A stretch of 64,000 nt of DNA from Schaalia suimastitidis DSM 15538. Lineage in GTDB: Bacteria > Actinomycetota > Actinomycetes > Actinomycetales > Actinomycetaceae. The notes under the pieces were generated by a model. That model was not told the origin of the DNA. It saw nothing but the letters and a program-made list of their open reading frames with translations, and did no database searches. Each line of letters begins with the position of its first letter. Within the stretch, counting starts at the first letter, position 1. A program made the position numbers and the translations under genes. Location of the stretch: contig NZ_KE386848.1 of the NCBI RefSeq assembly GCF_000429105.1, positions 494,434-558,433 on the forward strand. Reading direction: 5' to 3'. Below, piece by piece: positions 1 through 8,586 of this stretch.

Positions 1-2
1 GT

Positions 3-263
3 GTCGCCCTGGTCTTTGTATGGCAACGCAACAAGCGTATTAGCGCTGAACGCGAATATGCACAGCAGGAGGCCAAAGCATGGGCCACCGAGTCACGCAC
101 CGCAATTGCGACAAAGAGAGATTCGGTAAGTGCACGCAAGGAAATATCAGACACGCAAGACCCAAACGCGCGCAAGTCAAGCGCAACGGCTGCTGCGGGC
201 GAGTGTGAACCGGGAACGGCAGACGCAAACACGCGCCAATCGGAGACCGCAACCGATGAGTGA
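3..263 (+). CDS. C-terminal end of a membrane-anchored protein (5' truncated by the window)
   Basis: An open frame enters from the left edge and stops with TGA at 261-263. The visible 86 residues start with a short hydrophobic stretch (VALVFVW) followed at once by basic residues (QRNKR), the usual end of a C-terminal membrane anchor, then a cytoplasmic-looking tail of about 75 residues rich in Ala, Thr, Ser, Arg and Glu. It overlaps the following ABC ATPase gene by 8 nt (ATGAGTGA), so the two are probably translationally coupled. In the family of actinobacterial 'anchored repeat-type' ABC systems the gene at this position is a surface-anchored or substrate-binding protein, which fits, but the diagnostic domains lie outside the window. 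The membrane anchor and coupling are seen; the role as binding protein is inferred. Confidence 0.6.
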   Translation, partial: VALVFVWQRNKRISAEREYAQQEAKAWATESRTAIATKRDSVSARKEISDTQDPNARKSSATAAAGECEPGTADANTRQSETATDE

Positions 264-996
264 AATGCCGTTATCGTTAAGCAATATTTGTGTGAGCCTC
301 GGCGGACGCCAAGTACTGACCGATGTCACCCTATCGGTGGATAGTGGTGAACTGGTCGGACTGATCGGCCCCAACGGCGCCGGTAAAACCACGGTGTTGC
401 GCACCATTTTACGCATCCTGACACCACGAAGTGGCACAGTGACCACATCACAACCCCCACGCAATATCGGATACGTGCCGCAACGCCACGAATTCTCGTG
501 GGACTGGCCCCTTTCCGTACGAGACGCTGTCATGGCAGCACTCACGAGCCGCATGGGTTTACTGCGCCGACCCCGCCTAGATGCTCAACGCGCAGTAGAA
601 AAGGCACTATTTCGCACCGACATGACCCACCTGGCCAACCGTGTTGTCGCAGAACTATCAGGCGGCCAAAAACAACGGGTCCTGGTCGCGCGCGCACTCG
701 CGCTCAACCCGGATCTACTCCTCCTGGACGAGCCTTTCACCGGACTCGATATGCCGACACAAGAACTCCTCCAAGACCTTTTCAATGGCCTGGCACACGA
801 TGGTTGCGCCGTGTTGATGACAACACATGACCTGGTAGCCGCTAGGGCACACTGTGACAGGTTACTTCTGCTCAACGGAACCATCATTGCTGATGGCTCA
901 CCACAATCACCTGCACTCAATACGCCTGACGTATGGGTAAGGACATTCAATATTCGGCCCGATAATCCGCTGCTTGATGCACTCGGAGTTGCCTAA
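256..996 (+). CDS. ABC transporter ATP-binding protein, metal (Zn/Mn)-type
   Basis: This 246-residue ATPase powers the adjacent membrane permease. Walker A (GPNGAGKTT, about residues 38-46), the signature LSGGQKQR, Walker B LLLLDEP and the H-loop TTHD are all intact. An in-frame ORF extends upstream to 130, but the ATG at 256 is preferred: it gives the normal family length, begins just before the first beta strand, has GGAG about 10 nt upstream and overlaps the preceding stop codon. Its stop shares a base with the next start (TAATG). The sequence resembles the ATPases of ZnuC/MntB-type systems and of the actinobacterial anchored-repeat ABC transporters; the actual substrate is not visible. 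Confidence 0.88.
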   Translation: MSEMPLSLSNICVSLGGRQVLTDVTLSVDSGELVGLIGPNGAGKTTVLRTILRILTPRSGTVTTSQPPRNIGYVPQRHEFSWDWPLSVRDAVMAALTSRMGLLRRPRLDAQRAVEKALFRTDMTHLANRVVAELSGGQKQRVLVARALALNPDLLLLDEPFTGLDMPTQELLQDLFNGLAHDGCAVLMTTHDLVAARAHCDRLLLLNGTIIADGSPQSPALNTPDVWVRTFNIRPDNPLLDALGVA

Positions 997-1853
997 TGCT
1001 CACGCCGTACGACTTCATCCTTGACCTATTTAATCCCGTCCTTGCATTCCTTCCGCGGGCACTACTGATGGCCTGCCTGGCGGCCCTCGTCTGCGGCGTA
1101 GTCGGTGTCCATATTGTCCTCCGTGGAATGGCATTTATCGGTGATGCCGTCGCGCACTCGGTATTTCCAGGCCTCGCCATTGCGTTCATACTCAATACGT
1201 CACTGGTACTTGGAGGCGCCATCGCTGGTGTCGTCACCGCAATACTGGTTGCCGTCTTGGCACACCGCGGTCGCGTCAAAGAGGACTCCATCATTGGGGT
1301 GCTATTTGCGGGCGCTTTTGCCCTTGGCGTCGTCATCATTGCCCATGCTCCTGGCTATGCCGGATCCCTCCAGGATTTCCTATTCGGCTCCATCACGGGC
1401 GTGCCTGCCTCAGATATTCCTGTGGCATTTGTCGGCACCGCCGTCATTATGGGCATGATGATACTTTTCCACCGGCCTATTACCGCAGTCGGCTTGGACC
1501 GCGAAACTGCGCGTGCAGCGGGCATTCCCATACTGGCAAGCGACATCGTTCTTCATGTGGCCGTGGCACTGGCAGTGGTGCTTTCAGTACAAACCATTGG
1601 CAATATTCTTGTCTTAGCGCTACTGGTCACGCCCGCAGCAACGGCGCGACTGCTCACTGACCGTTTGGGGACGATGTTCGTTCTGGCCCCTGCCATCGGT
1701 GTCGTATGCGCTGTCCTGGGCTTATATCTTTCGTGGTCAATTGATGTGCCAACCGGTGGCACCATTGTCTTGGTCCTGACCGTAGTCTTTGCCCTGTCCT
1801 GGCTTGCGGCGCCACGCCACGGCGTACTGCGTCGGCGCTGTCAGGGTAGCTAG
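996..1853 (+). CDS. ABC-3 family metal-type ABC permease
   Basis: The product (285 residues) is a strongly hydrophobic protein with about eight predicted membrane helices, resembling ZnuB/MntB permeases of the ABC-3 family. It follows the ATPase with a 1-nt overlap, so both should be made in equal amounts and form one transporter with the anchored protein encoded upstream. Conserved family features include the early 'GDAVAHSVFPGLAIAF' segment and the 'ALLVTPAATARLL' segment. Uptake of Mn, Zn or Fe is likely from the family; which metal cannot be told. The gene ends 60 nt from the convergent ABC exporter gene, and I see no clear terminator hairpin between them. Confidence 0.86.
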   Translation: MLTPYDFILDLFNPVLAFLPRALLMACLAALVCGVVGVHIVLRGMAFIGDAVAHSVFPGLAIAFILNTSLVLGGAIAGVVTAILVAVLAHRGRVKEDSIIGVLFAGAFALGVVIIAHAPGYAGSLQDFLFGSITGVPASDIPVAFVGTAVIMGMMILFHRPITAVGLDRETARAAGIPILASDIVLHVAVALAVVLSVQTIGNILVLALLVTPAATARLLTDRLGTMFVLAPAIGVVCAVLGLYLSWSIDVPTGGTIVLVLTVVFALSWLAAPRHGVLRRRCQGS

Positions 1854-1912
1854 CAGTTCAATGTCGCTGGAGCACGGCTGTCGCACGAAGAAATGCTGCC
1901 GTATGCGTGCCA

Positions 1913-3640
1913 CTATGTGAGGTGCCAACGTTCCACATCTGACTGATCATCCCAAAACTGGCGGTAGGTACCGTCACGCTCGTACAGTGCCTGATGTGTG
2001 CCGCTATCCTCAATGCGGCCATCGTTAAGGACAACTATCTGGTCGGCCCTACGGATAGTGGATAAACGGTGTGCGATGACAAGGACAGTACGATCCTCGG
2101 CCAGCTTTTCGATTGCCTGAGCTACCGTGCCTTCATTGACACCATCCAATGAACTCGTCACCTCATCAAGCAGGACAACGTCACTGTCTTTCAGGATTGC
2201 GCGCGCCAAAGCGACACGTTGGCGCTGCCCGCCGGACAGTGTATTACCCCCTTCACCGACACGCGTATCCCATCGTGCAGGCAACCGTTCAATCACCTCT
2301 GATAACCCTGCCAAGCGGGCTGCCTCTTGGATCTCGTCGCTGGTGGCATCTGGCCGACCAATCCGTATATTTTCTTCAATGCTCGTATCGAATAGGTACA
2401 CGTGTTGAAAGACCACTGATATGCGAGACATAAGTGCAGCGGTGGTGAAGTCGCGCAGATCAGCGTCGCCGAGTTTAATAGTGCCCCTATTGGGATCCCA
2501 AAAACGGGCAACGAGGCGCAGCAGGGTACTTTTTCCAGAACCAGACGGGCCAACCAGTGCCGTCACTTGTCCACGGGGAATCACAAGATCAACGTCGTGC
2601 AGGACCTGTGTGTCGTCACGATACCCGAAGGTGACATCATTCAAGGTGATACCACCTGTAGTGCCGCCGGTGTCTTCGTCTACCTCACGTGGCTCGGGCA
2701 ATACTTCAGCGTGCATCACTGAGGTGATGCCTTTAAGGGCGACGCTGCATTCGTGGAGGGCGTCAACATAGAAGGCAACCATGCCGATAGGTTCAGCAAA
2801 ACGAACCGCAAGCAGCGTCAAAACAATACACACTGCAAAAGAAAGACGACCCGTGGCGGCATGTGCCAGGCCAATACTGATCGCACACAATACCGCAAGG
2901 AGCACACCCAAATGGAACAGTGACGCTGCTGGCCCTTTTGCGCCACCAGCACGATCAGTGGCACGGTGTTCCTGGACCAAGGTCGTTGTCAGCAAATTCC
3001 ATCGTCCGATATTGGGATCACTGGCCCGCAGCACAGCTTGCATGCGTGAAAACTCAAGGACACGACCGGAAAGTTCTTCAATCGCTACAGCATGAGCATT
3101 GTGGTGCACAATGACAGCTCGACGTAACAAATACAACGCCCAAATACCAACCGGTACCGACAACAGCAGTGCCAAACCCATGTGCCAATCCCACACGACA
3201 ACACCAATAAGGATCGTCACCGCAGTACCAATATTTTGTGCAACATAGGGCAGCACGATCGACGGAAGATGCGCCAAAGTATTCACGCCCGTTGACGTGG
3301 CCGCCGTAATACGACCTGTTGTAGTGGCGTCAAAATATCCTAATGGTAGATGTTGGACACGCTCGGCAATCTTTCGAATAAGGGTGCCACAAATGTCGAA
3401 AGAACCGATCCGAAAACCGGTAAGAGAGCCATAAATATTACATGCGAAGGCGCATAGTGCACACAGCACAGGTGCGACAAGGCTAAGGGCGAGTCCGTCG
3501 CCACCACTAGTGGCCGCTTGCACCACCGGGATCAACATCAATAGTGCGACACCTTGAAATACACCTGACAGCACATGCGCAACAATATGCGCATAAAGGC
3601 CCACGGGGCGGTCAATCAGCTCCGCGAATTGTCTCATCAT
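1913..3640 (-). CDS. ABC half-transporter, exporter fold (YbtQ/IrtB-like)
   Basis: A 575-residue fusion of a six-helix membrane domain and an ATPase domain (Walker A GPSGSGKST, signature LSGGQRQR, Walker B VVLLDEV with an unusual V after DE, H-loop AHR). The start chosen is the ATG whose last bases overlap the upstream stop (ATGA), preceded by GGGAGG; the longer ORF start would overlap the upstream gene by 49 nt. It is the last gene of a five-gene coupled operon behind an ECF module and a second half-transporter, with which it probably forms a heterodimer. Exporter-fold pairs that import siderophores (YbtPQ, IrtAB) are established; import of a metal chelate here is inferred from context. A peptide or drug exporter remains possible. 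Confidence 0.82.
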   Translation of the reverse strand: MMRQFAELIDRPVGLYAHIVAHVLSGVFQGVALLMLIPVVQAATSGGDGLALSLVAPVLCALCAFACNIYGSLTGFRIGSFDICGTLIRKIAERVQHLPLGYFDATTTGRITAATSTGVNTLAHLPSIVLPYVAQNIGTAVTILIGVVVWDWHMGLALLLSVPVGIWALYLLRRAVIVHHNAHAVAIEELSGRVLEFSRMQAVLRASDPNIGRWNLLTTTLVQEHRATDRAGGAKGPAASLFHLGVLLAVLCAISIGLAHAATGRLSFAVCIVLTLLAVRFAEPIGMVAFYVDALHECSVALKGITSVMHAEVLPEPREVDEDTGGTTGGITLNDVTFGYRDDTQVLHDVDLVIPRGQVTALVGPSGSGKSTLLRLVARFWDPNRGTIKLGDADLRDFTTAALMSRISVVFQHVYLFDTSIEENIRIGRPDATSDEIQEAARLAGLSEVIERLPARWDTRVGEGGNTLSGGQRQRVALARAILKDSDVVLLDEVTSSLDGVNEGTVAQAIEKLAEDRTVLVIAHRLSTIRRADQIVVLNDGRIEDSGTHQALYERDGTYRQFWDDQSDVERWHLT

Positions 3641-5370
3641 TGTTGTGCCTCCCACATCTTCCAGTACAGGCCGCCTGCTGCACACAGCGCATCGTGGCGC
3701 CCTTCCTCTTCGACTACGCCATCGTTGAGGACAATAATGTGATCAGCATCGACAATGGTGCGCAGCCTGTGTGCAATGACGACAACCGTTCGGTTGGCCA
3801 CGAGGTTACCCAAAGCCCGCTGCACGTCACGTTCAGAATGCGGATCTGCATGTGCCGTGGCCTCGTCAAGAAGCAGTATCGGCGGATCGGCAAGGAATGC
3901 GCGAGCAATTGCAAGACGCTGCAATTCCCCACCGGAAAGGTGCGCACCCTGCATTCCTAAAACCGTGTCATAACCGTGAGGTAGTTGCTCAATACGCTCG
4001 TGTATGCACGCACGTTTGGCCGCGCGAATCACGTCATCGCGCGTTGCCGCAGGGCATCCAAGCGCAATATTGTCAGCCACTGTGGCACTAATACAGCCGT
4101 CATCTTGCAGGACGATACCCATCGCATTGAGGAGCTCGTAGCTACTGACTTGCCGAATATCAACCCCACCAATACGAACACTGCCCGCATCAACGTCCCA
4201 GAAACGGGCAATCAAACGAATGAGTGTCGATTTGCCCGACCCTGACGGTCCAACGATCGCAGTAACGGCACCTGGTTGAAGGTGAAGGGAAATGTCGCGA
4301 AGTACCGGCGGCGCATCTTCCACATACCCGAAGGTCACATGATCGAATTCGATGCCAAGCGGTGCCGATGTTGGCAAGCGAAGGGGGTGCTCCGCCTCGG
4401 GCAGCTGTGGCGTATCGAGCAGGGTCCCAATACTGTCTGCTGCGTCATTACCCATCGCAATGAGATGCGATAGGCGCGTCACCTCAATGAGACCAACTGG
4501 CAGCATCACGCCGACAAGGAGGAAGGGGATAAGCAGCGTTGGGCTTAAGGCCGCACATGCGTGAAGGAACCATGCGCCACCAAGGATGGGCACCAGCATT
4601 CCGGCTGGTGACAAGGCGGCACTGATAATGGCGATGGGTGTACCAGGGCCTTTCATCCACCGATAAGCGGCGTTGGTATAGCGTCGAAGCGCGTCATCGA
4701 AACGTCCAAAAAGCATGCCCGACAATCCGAATATCTTAATCGTTGCGATACCGTCAACAAGCTCAACAGTGGACGTGGCCAGATCTTTCTCAGCATCCAT
4801 GAAATCTCGGTTGACGCCTTCTTGACTACCTGCCATCAATATCGTCAGCACAATAAGGAAAATAAGGATCCAGGCAAGTAAAACCAGCGCGTAACGCCAC
4901 GATAGCGAGAAAAGAAAGATAAAGCCCACAATTGGTGTGCCAAGCCCGAGGCCAAGATCAGCGCCGAAGTGGGCGATCAGTGTGTGAATACGCGAGACGT
5001 CTTCGACAATGATACTCCGGAGTCTGCCTGAGGTCTCTTGTGTGTGCCAGCCCAAGGGCAGTCGCGCAACGTGCGCCAAAATCCGTTCACGTAATTGCCG
5101 ACGGTAACGGGACTCAACAAGGTGCGCATATCCGGTGACTATTTTGTGCAGAAAATGGCTGCCTAAGAAACCTGCGGCAATGATGGCAACATATATCCAC
5201 ACGTGTGACAGGATGAATGTGCCATTCTCATAAGCTCCAGCTGCCTGTAACAGCGCAAAAGCGGGCCACAGGCCAAAAAATGCGGCAAGAAATCCGCCCG
5301 CAACCGACAGCGCCATTGAGCCTCGTACAGGTTTGAGCAGCGAAAACAGCGTAGTGCGTTCCTGGGTCAT
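3637..5370 (-). CDS. ABC half-transporter, exporter fold (YbtP/IrtA-like)
   Basis: A 577-residue protein with an N-terminal membrane domain and a C-terminal ATPase (GPSGSGKST; signature LSGGELQR; Walker B ILLLDEA; H-loop AHR). The signature Gln is replaced by Glu (LSGGE), a variant common in one partner of this kind of pair. The start is the ATG overlapping the upstream TGA (ATGA) with a G-rich ribosome site (GGGGG) ahead; the track-length ORF would intrude 51 nt into the upstream gene. Adjacent, coupled and similar in size to the following half-transporter, it is presumably the other subunit. The siderophore or heme uptake role is inferred from the ECF genes, the DtxR-like palindrome and the nearby reductase. 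Confidence 0.82.
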   Translation of the reverse strand: MTQERTTLFSLLKPVRGSMALSVAGGFLAAFFGLWPAFALLQAAGAYENGTFILSHVWIYVAIIAAGFLGSHFLHKIVTGYAHLVESRYRRQLRERILAHVARLPLGWHTQETSGRLRSIIVEDVSRIHTLIAHFGADLGLGLGTPIVGFIFLFSLSWRYALVLLAWILIFLIVLTILMAGSQEGVNRDFMDAEKDLATSTVELVDGIATIKIFGLSGMLFGRFDDALRRYTNAAYRWMKGPGTPIAIISAALSPAGMLVPILGGAWFLHACAALSPTLLIPFLLVGVMLPVGLIEVTRLSHLIAMGNDAADSIGTLLDTPQLPEAEHPLRLPTSAPLGIEFDHVTFGYVEDAPPVLRDISLHLQPGAVTAIVGPSGSGKSTLIRLIARFWDVDAGSVRIGGVDIRQVSSYELLNAMGIVLQDDGCISATVADNIALGCPAATRDDVIRAAKRACIHERIEQLPHGYDTVLGMQGAHLSGGELQRLAIARAFLADPPILLLDEATAHADPHSERDVQRALGNLVANRTVVVIAHRLRTIVDADHIIVLNDGVVEEEGRHDALCAAGGLYWKMWEAQQ

Positions 5371-6170
5371 TGTGCAGCCCCCATGTAATGAGAAGGTCCG
5401 ATGCCAAATCCGGCATCCCACGACAGTGATATGAGCGTGACCGCGAGTACCATGCCGATGATCACGATCAACGTGTCACGTAGGCGCCAACGGAATGGCA
5501 CGTCAATGCTTCTTTTGGGATAGGCACCAAAACCTCGCGTATCCATTGAAATGGCGATGCGTTCAGCGTGACGGACGGCAGCTGCGAGCAGCACCGGCGC
5601 GGAACGTAGCCAATTCACGCAGGCTCTTGCTGCTGGTATGGTGCAGCCTCGTCCACGTAATTCGAGGGCCTCCAAAATGCTACGATGTTCGCGTCGAAGC
5701 ACCCGCATCATTCCTAGCGAGGTGATACCTGCTTGGGCGATACGCCACGGCAGGTGGAGGTGGATGACGCAGGCGAGCAACATATTTTCAGGCGAGGACA
5801 GCAGGCCCGCGAGGATCACCATGCTTAAGATCGCGGCAAGACGCAGTCCAAGGGTGATGCCGGGACTGTCAATGAGCCAGCGTTGCTCCAGTGGGAGGCG
5901 CTCGAGCGGTATCGCAAGGGTGGTGCCGCATGCAACGAGCGACGATCCTGCAATGACGACAAGCGCCGCAAGGGTGCCTCGATAGGGTTGCACGCTCACC
6001 AGCGCCACTAACAACACTGCGACCAAAGCAGGCAGTATCGGGATGTGCTGGGCAAAGGCAACGACGGCAAGTGGCACAACGACTGCAAGGAAAGGGGAGA
6101 GGGGGTCAAATTTTAGTTTTCCGGCCAACCCAGGTAGGGGAGGATACGCTGGCGCGTGGCAGGGATTCAC
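5367..6170 (-). CDS. ECF transporter T component (EcfT/CbiQ family)
   Basis: A hydrophobic 267-residue protein with several N-terminal membrane helices and the long cytoplasmic coupling region of EcfT/CbiQ proteins, including an Ala-Arg-Gly-like motif ('LRGRGC') where the coupling helices contact the ATPases, and a later 'DTRGFGAYPKR' that matches the family's conserved region. I place the start at GTG 6170, which overlaps the upstream stop (GTGA) and sits about 9 nt after AGGGGG; a GTG at 6179 is also possible. It links the S component to the double ATPase. Position between ECF ATPase and two exporter half-transporters is unusual. Confidence 0.85.
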   Translation of the reverse strand: MNPCHAPAYPPLPGLAGKLKFDPLSPFLAVVVPLAVVAFAQHIPILPALVAVLLVALVSVQPYRGTLAALVVIAGSSLVACGTTLAIPLERLPLEQRWLIDSPGITLGLRLAAILSMVILAGLLSSPENMLLACVIHLHLPWRIAQAGITSLGMMRVLRREHRSILEALELRGRGCTIPAARACVNWLRSAPVLLAAAVRHAERIAISMDTRGFGAYPKRSIDVPFRWRLRDTLIVIIGMVLAVTLISLSWDAGFGIGPSHYMGAAQ

Positions 6171-7909
6171 GAGGCGCACACCCCCTGATGCGCATTGCGT
6201 AACGCCGCGTAGAGGGCAGTTATCTGGTTACCGTTGTAGTGGGCGTGCCAAGCCAATTCCAAGGTGACGCTAGGATCAATGTTGGCCAGGGCAAAGATGT
6301 GAGGATCGGCCACAATGGCAGGTGTTGGACCATATGCGACAATACGGCCCTGGGCGATCACGGCAATTTTGTCGGCGTAGTGTGCCGCCATATCGATGTC
6401 GTGGGTGGCAAATAGTGCGCTTCCACCGTGAAGGGTGAAATTGCGCATGTGCATCATGAGCGTGTGGGCATTTTTGTGGTCTTGCCCGAAGGTCGGTTCA
6501 TCCAAACATAAGAAGGTGCCTTTGGTGCTCAAAGCGGCAGCAACGCTGAGGCGCCGCTTTTGCCCACCAGACAAGGTAAAAGGGTTAGCGTGCCGCAGTT
6601 CCTTAAGGTCGAAGGATCGCAGCAGCGTGTCGACTGTTGTCGCGATGTCGTCGTCGTGTCTGCGTTGTATACGCATGGTGTGAGCCAATTCGTCTTGGAC
6701 ACTATTGGTGACAAATTGGTGCTCAGGATTTTGTGTCACCAATGTGGCTGCGATATTCGCGTTACCGCCTTGCCTCGTGTACCTGATTGTTCCCGAGGTG
6801 ACTCGTTCAAGGCCGACAAGGGTGCGCAGCAGTGTCGTTTTGCCGCTACCGTTGGTGCCAATGATGGCGACGAGTTCTCCTTCAGCGACGTCGAAAGAAA
6901 CGTCTGTGATGATGTCGTATTGAGCGCGTGTGACGCGGAGCTTGTCAACCACAAGTGCACGAGGAGCATCAACCTGCGGCACTACGGTGGCCTCTGTGCG
7001 CGGACACCACCTCGCGTTCACATCGGCTACCACCGGATCGATCACGGTGGCCTCAGTGTGCGGACGCCACTGTTCCAGACATGTCAATGCATTGTCCTTG
7101 GTAAGGTCCACGTGCGCTGCCTGCAAAGATTTGCTTACCTTCACGGTGGTGGGTATCGCTATCCCGTGCCGTTGCAGCAGGTCGCAGGTTTCAACAAAGA
7201 CATGGTGTGGTGTACCTTGACACAGGATATGTCCTGTAGTGTCGAAGGCTACGACGTGGTCCACTTGGTCGATGAAATAGTCGATGGTGTGTTCGACGGC
7301 CAGTACGGTCGTTCCAGCGGCGCGAATACTGGCCAGTAGGCGGTAAAACTCCCGGGCGCCTCGTGTATCGACATTGGCGGTGGGTTCGTCGAGGATGAGC
7401 ACTTGCGGACGTTGTGCCAGTGCCGAGGCGAGCAGTACGCGTTGGCGTTGCCCGCCGGACAGTGTCCACGGATCTGCCTGAGCGTAATCGTCGATGCCCA
7501 TTGCCTGCAGGGCGTACCACACGCGTGCGCAGATTTCCTCGCGTGGAAGGCAAAGGTTTTCGAGGGCGAAGGCGACCTCGTCCCATACACGTGTGGTGAC
7601 GATTTGTGTGTCTGGATCTTGTAGGACGACCGCGATTTTTGTTGCGAGATCAACGACGGTGGCCTGCGCTACTTCTTCGTCGAATACCTGTGCGTCACCC
7701 ATGTATACCGACGCGATACTATGTGGCACGACTCCTGATATGAGGTGTGTGAGCGTCGACTTGCCGCATCCACTTGGCCCAAGAAGAACCGTAAAGCTTC
7801 CGCGCGGGACAGACAGGGTGACTGGAGAGGAAGGCACCCAGGTCGCACTGTGACCGTACCGGATCTGAGTGTCGGTAAGTGTGGCGATGCATGGTGATGG
7901 TGTGTTCAC
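6167..7909 (-). CDS. Duplicated ECF transporter ATPase (fused EcfA1-EcfA2 type)
   Basis: A single 580-residue chain carrying two complete ABC ATPase domains. The first has Walker A GPSGCGKST, signature LSGGQRQR and LILDEPT; the second has GTNGSGKTT, signature LSGGQKRR and LCLDEPT. They are joined by a linker of some 90 residues with a repeated 'RPHTEATV/CPRTEATV' segment, which may reflect a small internal duplication. GTG at 7909 is chosen because it forms a GTGA overlap with the S-component stop, with AGG/GGAG upstream; the longer ORF (to 7960) would overlap by 55 nt. It should energise the ECF module in which the S and T components are the flanking genes. Confidence 0.87.
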   Translation of the reverse strand: MNTPSPCIATLTDTQIRYGHSATWVPSSPVTLSVPRGSFTVLLGPSGCGKSTLTHLISGVVPHSIASVYMGDAQVFDEEVAQATVVDLATKIAVVLQDPDTQIVTTRVWDEVAFALENLCLPREEICARVWYALQAMGIDDYAQADPWTLSGGQRQRVLLASALAQRPQVLILDEPTANVDTRGAREFYRLLASIRAAGTTVLAVEHTIDYFIDQVDHVVAFDTTGHILCQGTPHHVFVETCDLLQRHGIAIPTTVKVSKSLQAAHVDLTKDNALTCLEQWRPHTEATVIDPVVADVNARWCPRTEATVVPQVDAPRALVVDKLRVTRAQYDIITDVSFDVAEGELVAIIGTNGSGKTTLLRTLVGLERVTSGTIRYTRQGGNANIAATLVTQNPEHQFVTNSVQDELAHTMRIQRRHDDDIATTVDTLLRSFDLKELRHANPFTLSGGQKRRLSVAAALSTKGTFLCLDEPTFGQDHKNAHTLMMHMRNFTLHGGSALFATHDIDMAAHYADKIAVIAQGRIVAYGPTPAIVADPHIFALANIDPSVTLELAWHAHYNGNQITALYAALRNAHQGVCAS

Positions 7910-8487
7910 CGGTGTATGCCTACTCCGGTCCGGGTCAACGTCTTTTTCAGGGCGCAACATATCGCGGTGCCTGCCCAGCAGGACAGGACGCTACTGAGGA
8001 TGCAGATGGTTGTTTCTGTAGAGGTGAGCGCAATATTGTAGGCGCCACCAAACATGGCGGCGTTAATGGCGCCGAAGACGGTGGCGCTGATCCCGTATGA
8101 CCACCATGTCCATTTTTTATAAAGCAACAATGCTAAAGGTGTTTCGGTGAATAGGCCGCCGATCAGGCTTCCGATTATGGCTGTGAAGCCTAGTGGCGTC
8201 GTGAAGGCCATGACGATCCCCATGACAAGGCTCGCGATAATAATGGCGCCTGGACGTGGGACGATCACGGCTGGCAGCAAGTATGGGATCAGCCATGCGC
8301 CCATCACCACGCACAGGATGATGATGCCTCGGGGTGAGACTGCCAGGAGTGGTGACACATACTGCAATGGCACCGTCAGCAGAGAACCGACGATACCCAG
8401 GGCGCAGATTGTCATCAGGTGACGTGTGCCAAGCGCTGACTCTCTGAGTCCTTGCCGTGACGAGGTTCGAATAGGCGTGTCGTTCAC
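7906..8487 (-). CDS. ECF transporter S component (substrate-binding membrane subunit), YkoE-like
   Basis: A 193-residue, six-helix membrane protein and the first gene of the ECF/exporter operon. The segment around 'LLPAVIVPRPGAIIIASLV' and 'TTPLGFTAIIGSLIGGLFTE' resembles the YkoE (PF09819) group of S components, which in known cases bind small vitamins or precursors. GTG 8487 is chosen over the upstream ATG at 8550 because GGAGGA lies about 5 nt before it and it starts shortly before the first helix. The substrate is unknown. Neighbouring exporter-type half-transporters and a DtxR-like palindrome in the leader suggest a metal-linked cargo, but a vitamin cannot be excluded. Confidence 0.78.
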   Translation of the reverse strand: MNDTPIRTSSRQGLRESALGTRHLMTICALGIVGSLLTVPLQYVSPLLAVSPRGIIILCVVMGAWLIPYLLPAVIVPRPGAIIIASLVMGIVMAFTTPLGFTAIIGSLIGGLFTETPLALLLYKKWTWWSYGISATVFGAINAAMFGGAYNIALTSTETTICILSSVLSCWAGTAICCALKKTLTRTGVGIHR

Positions 8488-8545
8488 AGTTCCTCCGTTG
8501 GGACATCGACGTTGTGTGCGTATCCACAGAGAAACTCTAGTCACC

Positions 8546-8575
8546 CTCATCTAAATTAGGTAGACCTAATAATGA
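8546..8575 (-). promoter_or_regulatory. Candidate promoter with DtxR/IdeR-like palindromic operator
   Basis: The sequence ATTAGGT-AG-ACCTAAT (8555-8570) is a perfect inverted repeat with 7-bp arms. Its TTAGG-N4-CCTAA core matches the left two thirds of the published DtxR/IdeR iron box. On the minus strand a weak -35 (TTCATT) and -10 (TAGATG) lie 17 bp apart with the palindrome exactly in the spacer, about 70 nt upstream of the ECF S-component start. A repressor bound there would block transcription. The palindrome is seen; identity of the regulator is inferred. Confidence 0.5.
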
Positions 8576-8586
8576 AATGTGATGCC

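Noticed and set aside
6560-7339. A 259-codon open frame on the plus strand
   Set aside because: It lies wholly opposite the double ECF ATPase gene, whose two ABC domains are clearly coding; its translation has no recognisable motif.
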